From an uncultured Roseburia sp. (GTDB lineage Bacteria; Bacillota; Clostridia; Lachnospirales; Lachnospiraceae): a DNA stretch of 64,000 nucleotides. The notes under the pieces are model-generated. The model saw only the letters and a list, made by a program, of their open reading frames with translations. It had not been told where the DNA came from and did no database searches. The position numbers and the translations under genes are program-made. The stretch is from positions 33,036-97,035 of the forward strand of contig CAJTYI010000001.1 in NCBI GenBank assembly GCA_910584215.1, read 5' to 3'. This document shows, in pieces, positions 54,054-63,758 of the stretch; the stretch's first letter is position 1, and every line of letters starts with the position of its first letter.

Positions 54054-56210
54054 ATGGCCGAGGAGTTTAATACAGAAGGCATGCTGGACATGTATCTCTT
54101 CGAGAATACACAGCTTCTGGAACGTCTGCAGGACATTGTTCTGGAGAAGAAGGATGAGGAGTATTTTGACGAGGACAGCATCAACGAAATTTTCCGTACC
54201 ATGCATACCATCAAAGGTTCCTCCGGTGTCATGATGTTTGACGAGATCACGGCGATTGCGCATAAGCTGGAGGATGTATTCTACTTTTTGAGAGAGTCGC
54301 ATCCCCAGAATGTCCCTCATTTGGAGTTGGTGGAACATGTACTGGAAGTTTCCGATTTCATAATGGGTGAGATGGATAAGTTGCAGAACGGTGATGCTGC
54401 GGATGGCGACGCCAGTGAGATGTTAAAAAATCTTGACGCCTTTTTGACAAACCTTAAAGGTGGCGGCGGTGGTAAAGACGGAGCGACGACAGGGGGCGCG
54501 GCTGCGGAGAATAAGCACGAAGAGCCAAAGCAGTTCTACATAGCGCCGATGGCAACAAATGCCAGTCATTTCTATAAAATATATATTACGTTCTTCCCGG
54601 AGACGGAGCTGGCCAATGTACATGCGTACAAGGTGGTCTATTCGTTGAAAGAGGTCGCCGAGGATATGTTGTATCAGCCGGAAGATATTATTTCTGACGA
54701 GGACAGCGCCGAGGAGATTATCGAGAATGGCTTTAAGATTCTTCTGCAGGCCCAGATAGGGGAAGAAGAACTTAGAAAAATGATAGGTATCGGTTACGAT
54801 ATCAAGCAAGTGGATATTGTAGAGTGTTCCGCACAGGAGTATCAGCGTGGATTTGACAGCTTCGGCAGTGAGATTCGCATTGATCTCGATTCCAGTGTCG
54901 AGGAGATTCAGGAGAAAGCGGTCAACGCGGAGAAGCTTGCAGAGAAAAAGCAGGAGAAGAAGATTGCACCGGGTGATTTTGTTATTCAAAAAGAGCCGGG
55001 CAAGTCAAAGAAGCTCGCCAAAGATAAGCCCAAAAAGGCAGAGAAGACAACTTTTATCAGTGTGGATGTCAGCAAAATGGATATGCTGATGGACTTGATC
55101 GGAGAGTTGGTTATCTCCGAGTCTGTGGTGTTGCAGAATCCTGATCTCAAAGTACCTGGGTTAAAGCTTGACAATTTCAACAAGGCGGCTGCCCAGATGT
55201 CGAAGATCTCCACCGACCTGCAAAATGTTATTATGTCCATGCGAATGGTTCCGCTGACCAACACATTCCAGAAGATGAACCGTATCGTCTTTGATGTCTC
55301 CCGCAAGCTGGGCAAAGACATCGAGTTTGAGATGGTGGGAGAGCACACGGAGGTGGATAAGAATATTATCGAGCACATCTCCGATCCGCTGATGCATATG
55401 GTCCGCAATGCCGTAGATCACGGTATTGAGACCAAAGAAGAGCGGGAAGCTGCCGGCAAGTCGGATCGCGGAAAAGTAACGTTGGCTGCCAAGACAGAAG
55501 GCGGAAAAGTCTGGATCAGTGTGCAGGATAACGGTAAGGGTCTTGACCGCAATAAGATCATGGAGAAGGCGAAAAAACAGGGGATTCTTGACGAGGGAAG
55601 GTCGGAGAGTTCTTACACCGACAAGGAAGTATACCAGTTTATCACTTTGCCAGGATTTTCCACGAACGAGAAAGTAACCGAGTATTCCGGGCGAGGCGTC
55701 GGCATGGACGTGGTAGTTCAGAATATCCAGTCGATGGGTGGAACCTTAGAGATCGAGAGTATGCCAGGACAGGGCAGTACCATGAACCTGAAGATACCGT
55801 TGACGCTTGCCATTATCGACGGTGTCGTGATGGAAGTAGGCGCATCCTCTTTTGTCATGGAGGCAAGTGTGGTAAAAGAATTTGTCAGTGTCACCGACGA
55901 TATGATGATACACGAGCCGAGCGGCGAGGAGTATGTCATGATTCGAGGAGCCTGCTATCCGGTGCTTCGTCTGGGAGAGTGGTATCACATGAACGGATAT
56001 CACACCGAGGTTGAGGACGGTATGATGGTGATCGTTGAGATTGACGGAGAAACGATGTGCATGTTTGTCGATCGTCTGGTAGGAAAACAGGAGATTGTTG
56101 TGAAGCCGATTCCTTCCTATGTGAAAAAAGTTAAAGGTCTGTCTGGCTGTACGCAGCTAGGTGACGGCAGTATTGCATTGATTTTGGATGCGGCCGGATT
56201 GATTAAGTAA
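54054..56210 (+). CDS. cheA: Chemotaxis histidine kinase CheA
   Basis: The core kinase of the array, 718 residues. P1 (Hpt) has H51 in RTMHTIKGSSGVM. P2 lies about residues 160-275 (FYKIYITFFPETELANVHAY), binding the receivers. P3 is the dimerisation helix pair with VDVSKMDMLMDLIGEL. P4 ATPase has HMVRNAVDHGIE, VQDNGKGLDR and GRGVGMDVV. P5 is the CheW-like domain to the end. All catalytic parts are present. The gene is in operon order with cheY before and cheW after. Confidence 0.96.
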   Translation: MAEEFNTEGMLDMYLFENTQLLERLQDIVLEKKDEEYFDEDSINEIFRTMHTIKGSSGVMMFDEITAIAHKLEDVFYFLRESHPQNVPHLELVEHVLEVSDFIMGEMDKLQNGDAADGDASEMLKNLDAFLTNLKGGGGGKDGATTGGAAAENKHEEPKQFYIAPMATNASHFYKIYITFFPETELANVHAYKVVYSLKEVAEDMLYQPEDIISDEDSAEEIIENGFKILLQAQIGEEELRKMIGIGYDIKQVDIVECSAQEYQRGFDSFGSEIRIDLDSSVEEIQEKAVNAEKLAEKKQEKKIAPGDFVIQKEPGKSKKLAKDKPKKAEKTTFISVDVSKMDMLMDLIGELVISESVVLQNPDLKVPGLKLDNFNKAAAQMSKISTDLQNVIMSMRMVPLTNTFQKMNRIVFDVSRKLGKDIEFEMVGEHTEVDKNIIEHISDPLMHMVRNAVDHGIETKEEREAAGKSDRGKVTLAAKTEGGKVWISVQDNGKGLDRNKIMEKAKKQGILDEGRSESSYTDKEVYQFITLPGFSTNEKVTEYSGRGVGMDVVVQNIQSMGGTLEIESMPGQGSTMNLKIPLTLAIIDGVVMEVGASSFVMEASVVKEFVSVTDDMMIHEPSGEEYVMIRGACYPVLRLGEWYHMNGYHTEVEDGMMVIVEIDGETMCMFVDRLVGKQEIVVKPIPSYVKKVKGLSGCTQLGDGSIALILDAAGLIK

Positions 56211-56235
56211 TGAATATATAGAAAGGAAGATTCTC

Positions 56236-56781
56236 ATGGATGAAGCAAATGTATTAGCGGAAGTGACCGATGTCCTCCAGGAAGGGCGCGACACGCAAAA
56301 AGACAAGTACGTTACGTTCAAGTCCGGAAGTGAGCATTTCGCATTAAAGATCGAGTATGTCAGTGAGATCATTGTATATCAGGACATTACGCCCATTCCG
56401 GAGAGCGAAGATTTTATCAAGGGACTGATAAATCTGCGCGGCAAGATCATACCAGTTATTGATGTGCGGCTGCGTTTTAACCAGGAGCCGTTTGAATATA
56501 ACGACAGAACCTGTATCATCGTTATCAACTATAAGTCTACGGTAGTGGGACTGATCGTGGAAAAGATTGCTGAGGTTGTGGAGATTCAAGAATCTAATAT
56601 CTTGGCCTCCCCCTCGTTGGGCAAGGGAGATAAAACTCAAAACAAATACGTTTATGCCATCGGAAAGGTGGGAGACGCAGTAAAACTTTTACTCGACCCA
56701 GATAAGCTGTTAAATGATGAAGAAACATTAGCAATCGAGAAAGCAAGCGACGGGGCCGGTGAGGCAGAGGAAGAAGAATAG
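56236..56781 (+). CDS. cheW: Chemotaxis coupling protein CheW
   Basis: It links CheA to the receptor in the array. The 181-residue protein has a double SH3-like fold with KYVTFKSGSEHFALKIEYVS, PIPESEDFIKGLINLRGKIIPVIDVR and IVEKIAEVVEI. The first 18 residues and the acidic end (GAGEAEEEE) are extra to the core. Lies 25 bases after cheA. Confidence 0.95.
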   Translation: MDEANVLAEVTDVLQEGRDTQKDKYVTFKSGSEHFALKIEYVSEIIVYQDITPIPESEDFIKGLINLRGKIIPVIDVRLRFNQEPFEYNDRTCIIVINYKSTVVGLIVEKIAEVVEIQESNILASPSLGKGDKTQNKYVYAIGKVGDAVKLLLDPDKLLNDEETLAIEKASDGAGEAEEEE

Positions 56782-56797
56782 GAGGATATAAAATAGA

Positions 56798-58135
56798 ATG
56801 AAAGTTAGAACAAAAATGATATTAGGATTCGCAATTCTCGATATTTTAATGATTTTAGCTATCTATATGGGTGCTTCGTCATCAGCTAACATTGCACATT
56901 CGCCAGATCCTGTGTCATACGCAAGACATTATAAGATGTTTATGGTTGCCGTGCTGATTGTGTTTATCTGCATCTCAGTAGGAATCTCTGTATATTTGAC
57001 AAGGCTGATTGCAAAGTCTATGCGCGGATTGACACATGCCGCCGTGGAGATTGCAGAGGGTAAAGTCGATGTGGATATGGGAGACTTTACAAACGATGAA
57101 TTCGGTGACCTGGCAGCAGAATACCGCAAAGTGGTCGATAATATGCGACACCAGGCGGAGATTATGGGGGAGATTGCAAACGGTAATCTGATGGTCAGTG
57201 TTATGGCTAGAAGTGATGCGGATATCACGACCAATGCTTTGAGAAGACTTGTCGAGAAGAATCTCCATGCCCTTTCCAATATCAATGATGCGGCCAATCA
57301 GGTGGCCAACAGTTCCTCCCAGGTTGCAAGCGCCAGCGAGTCTTTGGCACAGGGTTCTACGCAGCAGGCGAGTGCGATTGAAGAGATTACGGCATCAATC
57401 GAAGATATTGCGCAGAAGACAAAACAAAACGCTACCGAAGCCAATTCGGCAGCTGATCTGGTGTCACAGGCGATCTCCAATGTCAAGATGGGAAATAACC
57501 AGATGCAGGATATGATGGTTGCCATGCAGGACATCAACAAGTCATCGGAGAGTATTTCAAAGATTATCAAAGTAATTGACGATATTGCGTTCCAGACGAA
57601 TATTCTTGCACTCAATGCAGCGGTAGAGGCAGCGAGAGCAGGCGAGGCGGGAAAAGGCTTTGCGGTTGTGGCTGAGGAAGTCAGAAATCTTGCGGCAAAG
57701 AGCGCTTCTGCCGCTTCCGAGACGGCGGAACTGATTGAGAATTCTATCGGCAAGGTAGAGTCGGGATCTAAGATTGCGGATGAGACGGCAAAGGCTTTGG
57801 AAGAGATCACCAAAGTCGTTACCGAGAGCGAAGCGATCATCAACGGTATTGCGGAGGCATCCAACTATCAGGCGACAGCGGTAGCTCAGATCGATCAGGC
57901 GATCGGGCAGGTATCACAGGTAGTACAGACCAACTCTGCAACCAGCGAGGAGTGCGCGGCGGCCAGCGAAGAGTTGTCAAATCAGGCAGGCAGAATGAAA
58001 GAACTTCTTTCCGTCTACAATCTTGGCAGTACCAGCTATTCGGTGGGAAGCAGTGTTTCACAGGACATACCCGAATCAACTGTATCCAGAAATGAGCAGG
58101 TGATTTCTTTGGGAGACGGTTACGGTAAATATTAA
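56798..58135 (+). CDS. Methyl-accepting chemotaxis protein lacking an external sensor domain
   Basis: A 445-residue chemoreceptor. Two membrane helices (about residues 7-25 and 47-69) are joined by only about 20 outside residues, so there is no ligand-binding domain. A HAMP domain follows (about 70-120), then a long coiled-coil signalling domain with the conserved tip [20 protein letters not shown] and [13 protein letters not shown]. The C-terminus ([10 protein letters not shown]) has no methyltransferase-tether pentapeptide. It should sense membrane state, internal signals, or signals passed from the kinases. Ends the operon at a strong terminator. Confidence 0.93.
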   Translation: MKVRTKMILGFAILDILMILAIYMGASSSANIAHSPDPVSYARHYKMFMVAVLIVFICISVGISVYLTRLIAKSMRGLTHAAVEIAEGKVDVDMGDFTNDEFGDLAAEYRKVVDNMRHQAEIMGEIANGNLMVSVMARSDADITTNALRRLVEKNLHALSNINDAANQVANSSSQVASASESLAQGSTQQASAIEEITASIEDIAQKTKQNATEANSAADLVSQAISNVKMGNNQMQDMMVAMQDINKSSESISKIIKVIDDIAFQTNILALNAAVEAARAGEAGKGFAVVAEEVRNLAAKSASAASETAELIENSIGKVESGSKIADETAKALEEITKVVTESEAIINGIAEASNYQATAVAQIDQAIGQVSQVVQTNSATSEECAAASEELSNQAGRMKELLSVYNLGSTSYSVGSSVSQDIPESTVSRNEQVISLGDGYGKY

Positions 58136-58149
58136 GCGGATTTTGTTAG

Positions 58150-58190
58150 ACTGCTATGTTTGCGATTGGAGCGAACATAGCAGTTTTTTT
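58150..58190 (+). terminator. Intrinsic terminator at the end of the che operon
   Basis: ACTGCTATGTTTGC pairs with GCGAACATAGCAGT (to 58184), with one G-T pair, followed by seven Ts. It closes the operon and separates it from the two large kinases. Confidence 0.92.
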
Positions 58191-58221
58191 GGTATATAGC
58201 GCACTTTTGTTCATTCAGAAA

Positions 58222-58250
58222 TTGATTTTTTCCGCATGTTATTTTAAAAT
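58222..58250 (+). promoter_or_regulatory. Promoter for the two large kinases
   Basis: TTGATT (58222-58227), 17-base spacer, TAAAAT (58245-58250). The first start codon is 33 bases downstream of the -10. Confidence 0.6.
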
Positions 58251-58282
58251 ATGATTAGGTATGTATTGTGGGAGGAATTGTC

Positions 58283-61021
58283 ATGGAGTTTTTAGAATAC
58301 CAGAGACTGAATCAGGCAAAATTTGAGAAGATTATTCTCTTTATCTATACAGTATACAGTATGGGAATGACAGCGGTGGCGGTCAACAATGGATGGAATA
58401 CATGGTATGTGCTGGGCATGAATATAGGGGTGATCTTGAGCTGGGTGGTGTACGCCGGACATTACTGGAATTATCGTGTCAGAGCGCTGTTCACTGCGTG
58501 TGTGATGCAGCTTACCGTGGTGATGTACATGGTACAGATGCCTAATCTGATGGCCGCTCTGTCAACGTTTATCGCCATGGTGATCTTGCTGGGCCTCTAC
58601 GGGGTGCCTGAAATTATCTATGTGCCGGCTGTCACATCTACGTTCCTGCTTTTATATCACGGCCATTACCTGGGCAAGTACCATTCGGGTTCGATCAAGG
58701 ATGACCTGCCTCTGATCTTGCAGATCGCCTCCCTCTATTTTGTGGAATATATGGTGCACAATCTGGTGAAGAAGCAGATGGAGAGTAACGAACAGCTGTT
58801 AAAGACGATCGTGGAATTGCAGGAGGCGGAGATCAGCAAGGATGATTTTTTGGCCAATGTCAGCCACGAGATTCGTACACCGATCAACACCATCTGTGGT
58901 ATGAGCGAGGTGATGCTGCGCGAGAAGTTGCCGGACGACGTCAGGGACAATATTATGCAGGTGCAGACTGCGGGCAGGAACCTGATGGCTGCCGTCGGCG
59001 ATATTCTCGATTTTTCAGAGCTCCAGTCCGACAAGGTGGAGGTTGTGGAGGAAGTATATAATATCACTTCCACGGTCAATGATGTCATTAATCTGACACT
59101 CGCGCGCATGAGCGGGAAGAATATTGAGCTGATTATAGACTGTCAGTCTGATATCCCCTGCGGATTGATCGGCGACGAACAGAAAATTCGCCGTGTGATT
59201 ATGAATATCGTCAGCAATGCGGTCAAGTTTACGGAAAAAGGCGGTGTGGGAATTTACATCGAGTTCCGGGAGACCGGATATGGCGGTAATTTGTGTATCC
59301 GCGTCACGGACACCGGCATCGGCATCAAAGAAGAAACCATGGAAAAGCTCTTCTCGGAATTTGGGCAGGCGGATGCCAGAAGAAACCGCAAGGACGGTGG
59401 TCTGGGATTAGGGCTTGCCATCTCGCAGGCCATTGTAAATAAAATGGGCGGGTTTATTACGATTCACAGCGAGCCGGGCAAGGGAAGCCAGATACAGTTT
59501 GTCGTTCCGCAGAAGGTGGAGAATGAGGGACCGATTGCGGAAGTCATTTACAGAGAGCAGACCAAAGTGGCGGCCTACATCAATATGGAACAGTTTGAGT
59601 TGTTGGAGATTCGCGATGAATATGCCAATAACATGGTACGTATGTTTACACAGCTCGATGTGCCGTTCCACATGTGCCGCAATTTTGCGGAGCTGACGCG
59701 CAGAATTGAGCGTGAGAATTTTACACATATTTTTATCAGTATGTTTGAGTACCAGGAGGAAAAAGCGTATTTTGATGACCTTTCGCTGCACACGAAGCTG
59801 ATTATTATCATCGACAAGCAACAGGAAAGTGAGCTGGATAACCCTCACCTTTTGCGGATTTACAAACCGTTTTATATCATGCCCATCGTGCGTCTCTTAA
59901 ACGGCGAGCTGCCGCAGACGACCAATATCTCCAACCCTTATCACAAAGACAAGTTTATTGCGCCGGACGCCCATATCCTGGTGGTAGATGATAATATGAT
60001 GAACATCAAAGTCTTAGAGGGACTGCTTAAGCCTTACCAGATCAGAGTAACCAAGGCGCTCAGCGGTCAGGAGGCATTGTCAAAGATCGATTCGATGGAT
60101 TATGATTTTGTATTTATGGATCACATGATGCCGGAGATGGACGGGATTGAGGCGCTGCACCGTATTCGCCAAAAGGGAGGAAGCTATTTTGAGAATGTCC
60201 CGATTCTTGCGCTGACTGCCAATGCCGTCGCCGGTATGCGGGAGATGTTTATCAGTGAGGGCTTTTATGACTTTGTGGCCAAGCCGGTGGAATCCTCTGT
60301 TTTGGAGCGTGTGCTGCGCCGGACGCTGCCGTCCAACAAACTGCTGCCCGTGACTGCGGTGCACGAGCCGCCGGCGCCGGAAGTTACGTCCATGGGGATG
60401 GAGGAGCAGATGGACTTTGGAGATCTGGATGTTGCGGCCGGTGTTACATACTGCGGCAATATGGAAAATTATATCGAGGTGCTAAGGATGCACTGTGTCG
60501 ATGGTGCGGAAAATAAGGCCAAGATAGAAGACTTTTTTGGCAGGAAGGATTGGAAAAATTATACGATTCTTGTGCATGCGCTCAAGAGCTCGATGAAAAG
60601 TATTGGTGCGCTGCCGCTCTCGGAGATGGCAAAAGCGCTTGAGATGGCCGGGAAAGAAGACAGGGCAGATTATATCATGGAGAATCATCACCCCATGATC
60701 GACGAATATGACCGCATCTTAAAGATGCTGCGCGAAAACCGTCAGATCAATCCCGACGGGGCGGAGGAAGATAACGTGGAAGGTATGCCGGTCTTAAGCG
60801 ACAGTGACTTTGAAAAGCTGTTGAAAGATTTTGAGGACGCTGTGTTCACGTTAAAGGCGGAAAACGTACAGCGGGTATTGGATGAAATGCAGCAGTACAG
60901 TTATCGGCAGCATTCGCTCAAAAAGCTTTTGGAGCCGTTAAACGAGAAAGTGGAGATGTGCGATTTTATGTCCGCATACGAAGCCGTGTGTCATATAGAA
61001 GAAAGTCTCAAAGAGCAGTAA
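58283..61021 (+). CDS. Membrane hybrid histidine kinase with degenerate receiver, receiver and Hpt domains
   Basis: A 912-residue inner-membrane kinase. About five or six membrane helices (residues 15-160), then the dimerisation helix with H195 in NVSHEIRTPINTI, the ATPase with DGGLGLGLAISQAI, a degenerate receiver without acceptor (FTHIFISMFEYQEE), a full receiver with acceptor in FVFMDHMMPEMDG, and an Hpt domain with its His in VHALKSSMKSIGA. So one chain carries a whole relay. The start at 58283 follows GGGAGG. It lies 21 bases before the DegV-fused kinase. Confidence 0.92.
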   Translation: MEFLEYQRLNQAKFEKIILFIYTVYSMGMTAVAVNNGWNTWYVLGMNIGVILSWVVYAGHYWNYRVRALFTACVMQLTVVMYMVQMPNLMAALSTFIAMVILLGLYGVPEIIYVPAVTSTFLLLYHGHYLGKYHSGSIKDDLPLILQIASLYFVEYMVHNLVKKQMESNEQLLKTIVELQEAEISKDDFLANVSHEIRTPINTICGMSEVMLREKLPDDVRDNIMQVQTAGRNLMAAVGDILDFSELQSDKVEVVEEVYNITSTVNDVINLTLARMSGKNIELIIDCQSDIPCGLIGDEQKIRRVIMNIVSNAVKFTEKGGVGIYIEFRETGYGGNLCIRVTDTGIGIKEETMEKLFSEFGQADARRNRKDGGLGLGLAISQAIVNKMGGFITIHSEPGKGSQIQFVVPQKVENEGPIAEVIYREQTKVAAYINMEQFELLEIRDEYANNMVRMFTQLDVPFHMCRNFAELTRRIERENFTHIFISMFEYQEEKAYFDDLSLHTKLIIIIDKQQESELDNPHLLRIYKPFYIMPIVRLLNGELPQTTNISNPYHKDKFIAPDAHILVVDDNMMNIKVLEGLLKPYQIRVTKALSGQEALSKIDSMDYDFVFMDHMMPEMDGIEALHRIRQKGGSYFENVPILALTANAVAGMREMFISEGFYDFVAKPVESSVLERVLRRTLPSNKLLPVTAVHEPPAPEVTSMGMEEQMDFGDLDVAAGVTYCGNMENYIEVLRMHCVDGAENKAKIEDFFGRKDWKNYTILVHALKSSMKSIGALPLSEMAKALEMAGKEDRADYIMENHHPMIDEYDRILKMLRENRQINPDGAEEDNVEGMPVLSDSDFEKLLKDFEDAVFTLKAENVQRVLDEMQQYSYRQHSLKKLLEPLNEKVEMCDFMSAYEAVCHIEESLKEQ

Positions 61022-61042
61022 AAAGGAGTGTAGAGAACAGTT

Positions 61043-63715
61043 ATGCGAAAAGATTGGTGGCGTCAGTATATATTGGGAAAAGATCTGGAGGCGAAAGAGC
61101 AGATTTTTCGTATCATATTGCTTGTGGGCGCGTTAGTATCATGCGCCGTGATCGTGGAGGGACTGCTTACCGACAGTACCGGGAGTGTGACGCTTCCGCT
61201 TATAGGCTTGATCCTTGTGATAGCTTCTGCGTTGGTTTTGACGTTTAAGTATCAGAAGATAAGATTTGCAGCCGTCATCATGGGCACATATCTCATCTGC
61301 GTCATGTTTCCGCTGGTCTTTTTTATGAGCGGCGGTATCGAGAGCGGCAGTATGGTCTGGCTGGTGATGGGAATCCTATATGCTTTTTTGATGTTTTCCG
61401 GGAAATTACTGGTATTTTATGCTGTACTTGCCGCCGTTGAATACATAGTGCTGTACGGCATCGGTTACCATTACCCGCAATATATTATTCCCATGGCGTC
61501 TGCCGCCGATGTGTATGTGGATTCCTTGTTTGCCGTGTTGGTGGTCGGATTTTCCGTGGGCGCAATCATGAAGTTTCAGGTTGAGGTGTTTGAAAAAGAG
61601 AGACAGAAAGCTCTCGAGCAGCAGAAGAGAGTCGAAGAAGTCAGTCATTACCGGGAGGCGTTTTTTGCCAATATGAGCCATGAGATCCGCACGCCGATTA
61701 ATACGATCGTCGGCTTAAACGAGTTGATTCTGCGCGATGATATCTCGGAAGAAGTGGCGGAACATGCGGTCAATATTCAAAATGCGAGCAAAATGCTGCT
61801 TTCATTGATCAATGATATTCTCGATTTGTCCAAACTGGAAAATAATAAAATGAGTCTCGTGCCGACAAAGTATGAGACCAAGAAGTTATTTTTGGATGTC
61901 GTGCACTTGATGCAGGTGCAGGCGCAGAAAAAGAAGCTGGAATTTTATGTGGATATCGACAGTAAGCTGCCAACTGCCCTCTACGGCGATGTTAAACGGA
62001 TTCGCCAGGTGCTCATCAATCTTTTGACAAACGCCGTCAAATATACCCGCAAAGGTTCGGTTACCTTGGCGGTCGGTGTCGATCAGATCTATCGCGAGAC
62101 GATTGTGCTGCGCATTTCCGTCACCGATACGGGAATCGGGATAAAAAAGGAAGATCTGGACAATCTCTATGATTCGTTTCAGCGCGTGGATGAGGCGAGA
62201 AATGCCAAGGTCGAGGGCAGCGGGCTGGGGCTTTCGATCGTAAAACAGCTGGTGGAGCTTATGAACGGTGAGATCACTGTGGACAGTATCTACACGAAAG
62301 GTTCCGTGTTTACGGTGGTGCTGGAACAGAAGATATCGGATGCGGCGCCGATTGGCAATGTGGCATTTTTGGCAAGTTCTTCCGACCATTTCCGAAGTAC
62401 TTACCATCAGACATTTGAGGCGCCGGAGGCCCGCGTCCTGATTGTGGATGATGACGCGATGAACCTTATGGTAGCTAGCAGGCTGCTGCTGGCGACAAAG
62501 CTTCAGATCGACACCGCGCGGGGCGGTAAAGAATGCCTCGGGATGACATTAAATAAATACTATGATATTATCCTGTTGGATTATATGATGCCGGAGATGG
62601 ATGGCATCGAGACGCTGCGCGCGATTCGCAAACAGGAGAACGGACTCTGCCGGGATACTTCTATTATCGCGCTGACAGCAGCGTCGGAGGTGGAGAGTGA
62701 GCAGCGCTATGAGGCGGCAGGGTTTGACGGCTATGTGGCCAAGCCGATTGACGCGATGCTTTTAGAGGCCGAGATTTTGCGCTTTTTGCCGTCGGATGTG
62801 GTGGAATACCGCGTCGATGCTGTGGCGGATGACGATATGGAAAATATCCAAATCCTCTCCGGGCATAAGAGAAAGAAGATCTATATTGCGACAGACTGTG
62901 TCTGTGACCTGCCCAGGGAGATGGCGGAACAGTTTGATATCAGACTGATCTATCTCTCGATACAGACAGATCAGGGTATCTTTAGGGATACAAAAGAAAT
63001 CGAGATCAACCATTTGTCCAGATATCTTACGGATTCTTCCTGCACCGCAACTGCGATCGCTGCTTCTGTGGAGGAGTATGAAGCCTTTTTTGCGGAGATG
63101 GTTTCGCAGGCCGAGGAGGTCATCTATATTTCACTGGCGCGTCATGTGGGGAATACTTACGATAATGCCATGATGGCGGCCAGAGGGTTTGGCCATGTGC
63201 ATGTCGTAGACGCGGGGCATATCTCCAGCGGCCAGGGAATCATGGTCTTAAAGGCGGCCCAGATGGAGCGCGACGGAAAGAGTGTGCGCGAGATCTTGCA
63301 TGAACTCGAGCGTTTGCGCAAGAAGATTGATACCACTTTTTTGCTGCCGTCGGTACAGGTTTTTTATCAGAATGGTTATGCGAAAAAGGGAATCAGAAAT
63401 ATGTTTCACTTTTTGCAGCTTCATCCGGTGCTGCGGATGTACCAGAGCCGTTTCTTTCTCTGCGGTGCAGAATTGGGGAAACTGGAGCGCTCGTGGAAGC
63501 GCTACATACAATTGCGTTTGCTCCATAAAAAGAAAATTGACAATTCCATTCTGTATATCACGCATGCCGGCTGCAGTGTCAAACAGCAGGAGCTGATTTT
63601 GCGGGAAGTGAATAAACATATCAAGTTTGAACACATAATAATGCAAAAAGCGTCTGTGTCGAGCTGCACGAAATCAGGGCTTAGGACGATCAGCATCGCT
63701 TATGTGACCAAATAA
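61043..63715 (+). CDS. Membrane hybrid histidine kinase–receiver–DegV fusion
   Basis: An 890-residue fusion. About six membrane helices (residues 20-175), coiled coil, H213 in NMSHEIRTPINTI, ATPase (DTGIGIKK, EGSGLGLSIVKQL), a receiver with D513 in ILLDYMMPEMDG, then a DegV/EDD domain from about 611 to the end: KIYIATDCVCDLPREMAEQF, SSCTATAIAASVEEYEAFF, VVDAGHISSGQGIMVLKAAQ, and LHPVLRMYQSR. DegV proteins (FakB) bind fatty acids; here the usual Thr-Ser carboxylate site seems changed to T-A, so ligand is uncertain. The domain could let lipid binding tune the relay. Confidence 0.92.
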   Translation: MRKDWWRQYILGKDLEAKEQIFRIILLVGALVSCAVIVEGLLTDSTGSVTLPLIGLILVIASALVLTFKYQKIRFAAVIMGTYLICVMFPLVFFMSGGIESGSMVWLVMGILYAFLMFSGKLLVFYAVLAAVEYIVLYGIGYHYPQYIIPMASAADVYVDSLFAVLVVGFSVGAIMKFQVEVFEKERQKALEQQKRVEEVSHYREAFFANMSHEIRTPINTIVGLNELILRDDISEEVAEHAVNIQNASKMLLSLINDILDLSKLENNKMSLVPTKYETKKLFLDVVHLMQVQAQKKKLEFYVDIDSKLPTALYGDVKRIRQVLINLLTNAVKYTRKGSVTLAVGVDQIYRETIVLRISVTDTGIGIKKEDLDNLYDSFQRVDEARNAKVEGSGLGLSIVKQLVELMNGEITVDSIYTKGSVFTVVLEQKISDAAPIGNVAFLASSSDHFRSTYHQTFEAPEARVLIVDDDAMNLMVASRLLLATKLQIDTARGGKECLGMTLNKYYDIILLDYMMPEMDGIETLRAIRKQENGLCRDTSIIALTAASEVESEQRYEAAGFDGYVAKPIDAMLLEAEILRFLPSDVVEYRVDAVADDDMENIQILSGHKRKKIYIATDCVCDLPREMAEQFDIRLIYLSIQTDQGIFRDTKEIEINHLSRYLTDSSCTATAIAASVEEYEAFFAEMVSQAEEVIYISLARHVGNTYDNAMMAARGFGHVHVVDAGHISSGQGIMVLKAAQMERDGKSVREILHELERLRKKIDTTFLLPSVQVFYQNGYAKKGIRNMFHFLQLHPVLRMYQSRFFLCGAELGKLERSWKRYIQLRLLHKKKIDNSILYITHAGCSVKQQELILREVNKHIKFEHIIMQKASVSSCTKSGLRTISIAYVTK

Positions 63716-63758
63716 ATCCAGCGGAAAAATGTGTGATAGGTTGGCGGTAATATAATAA

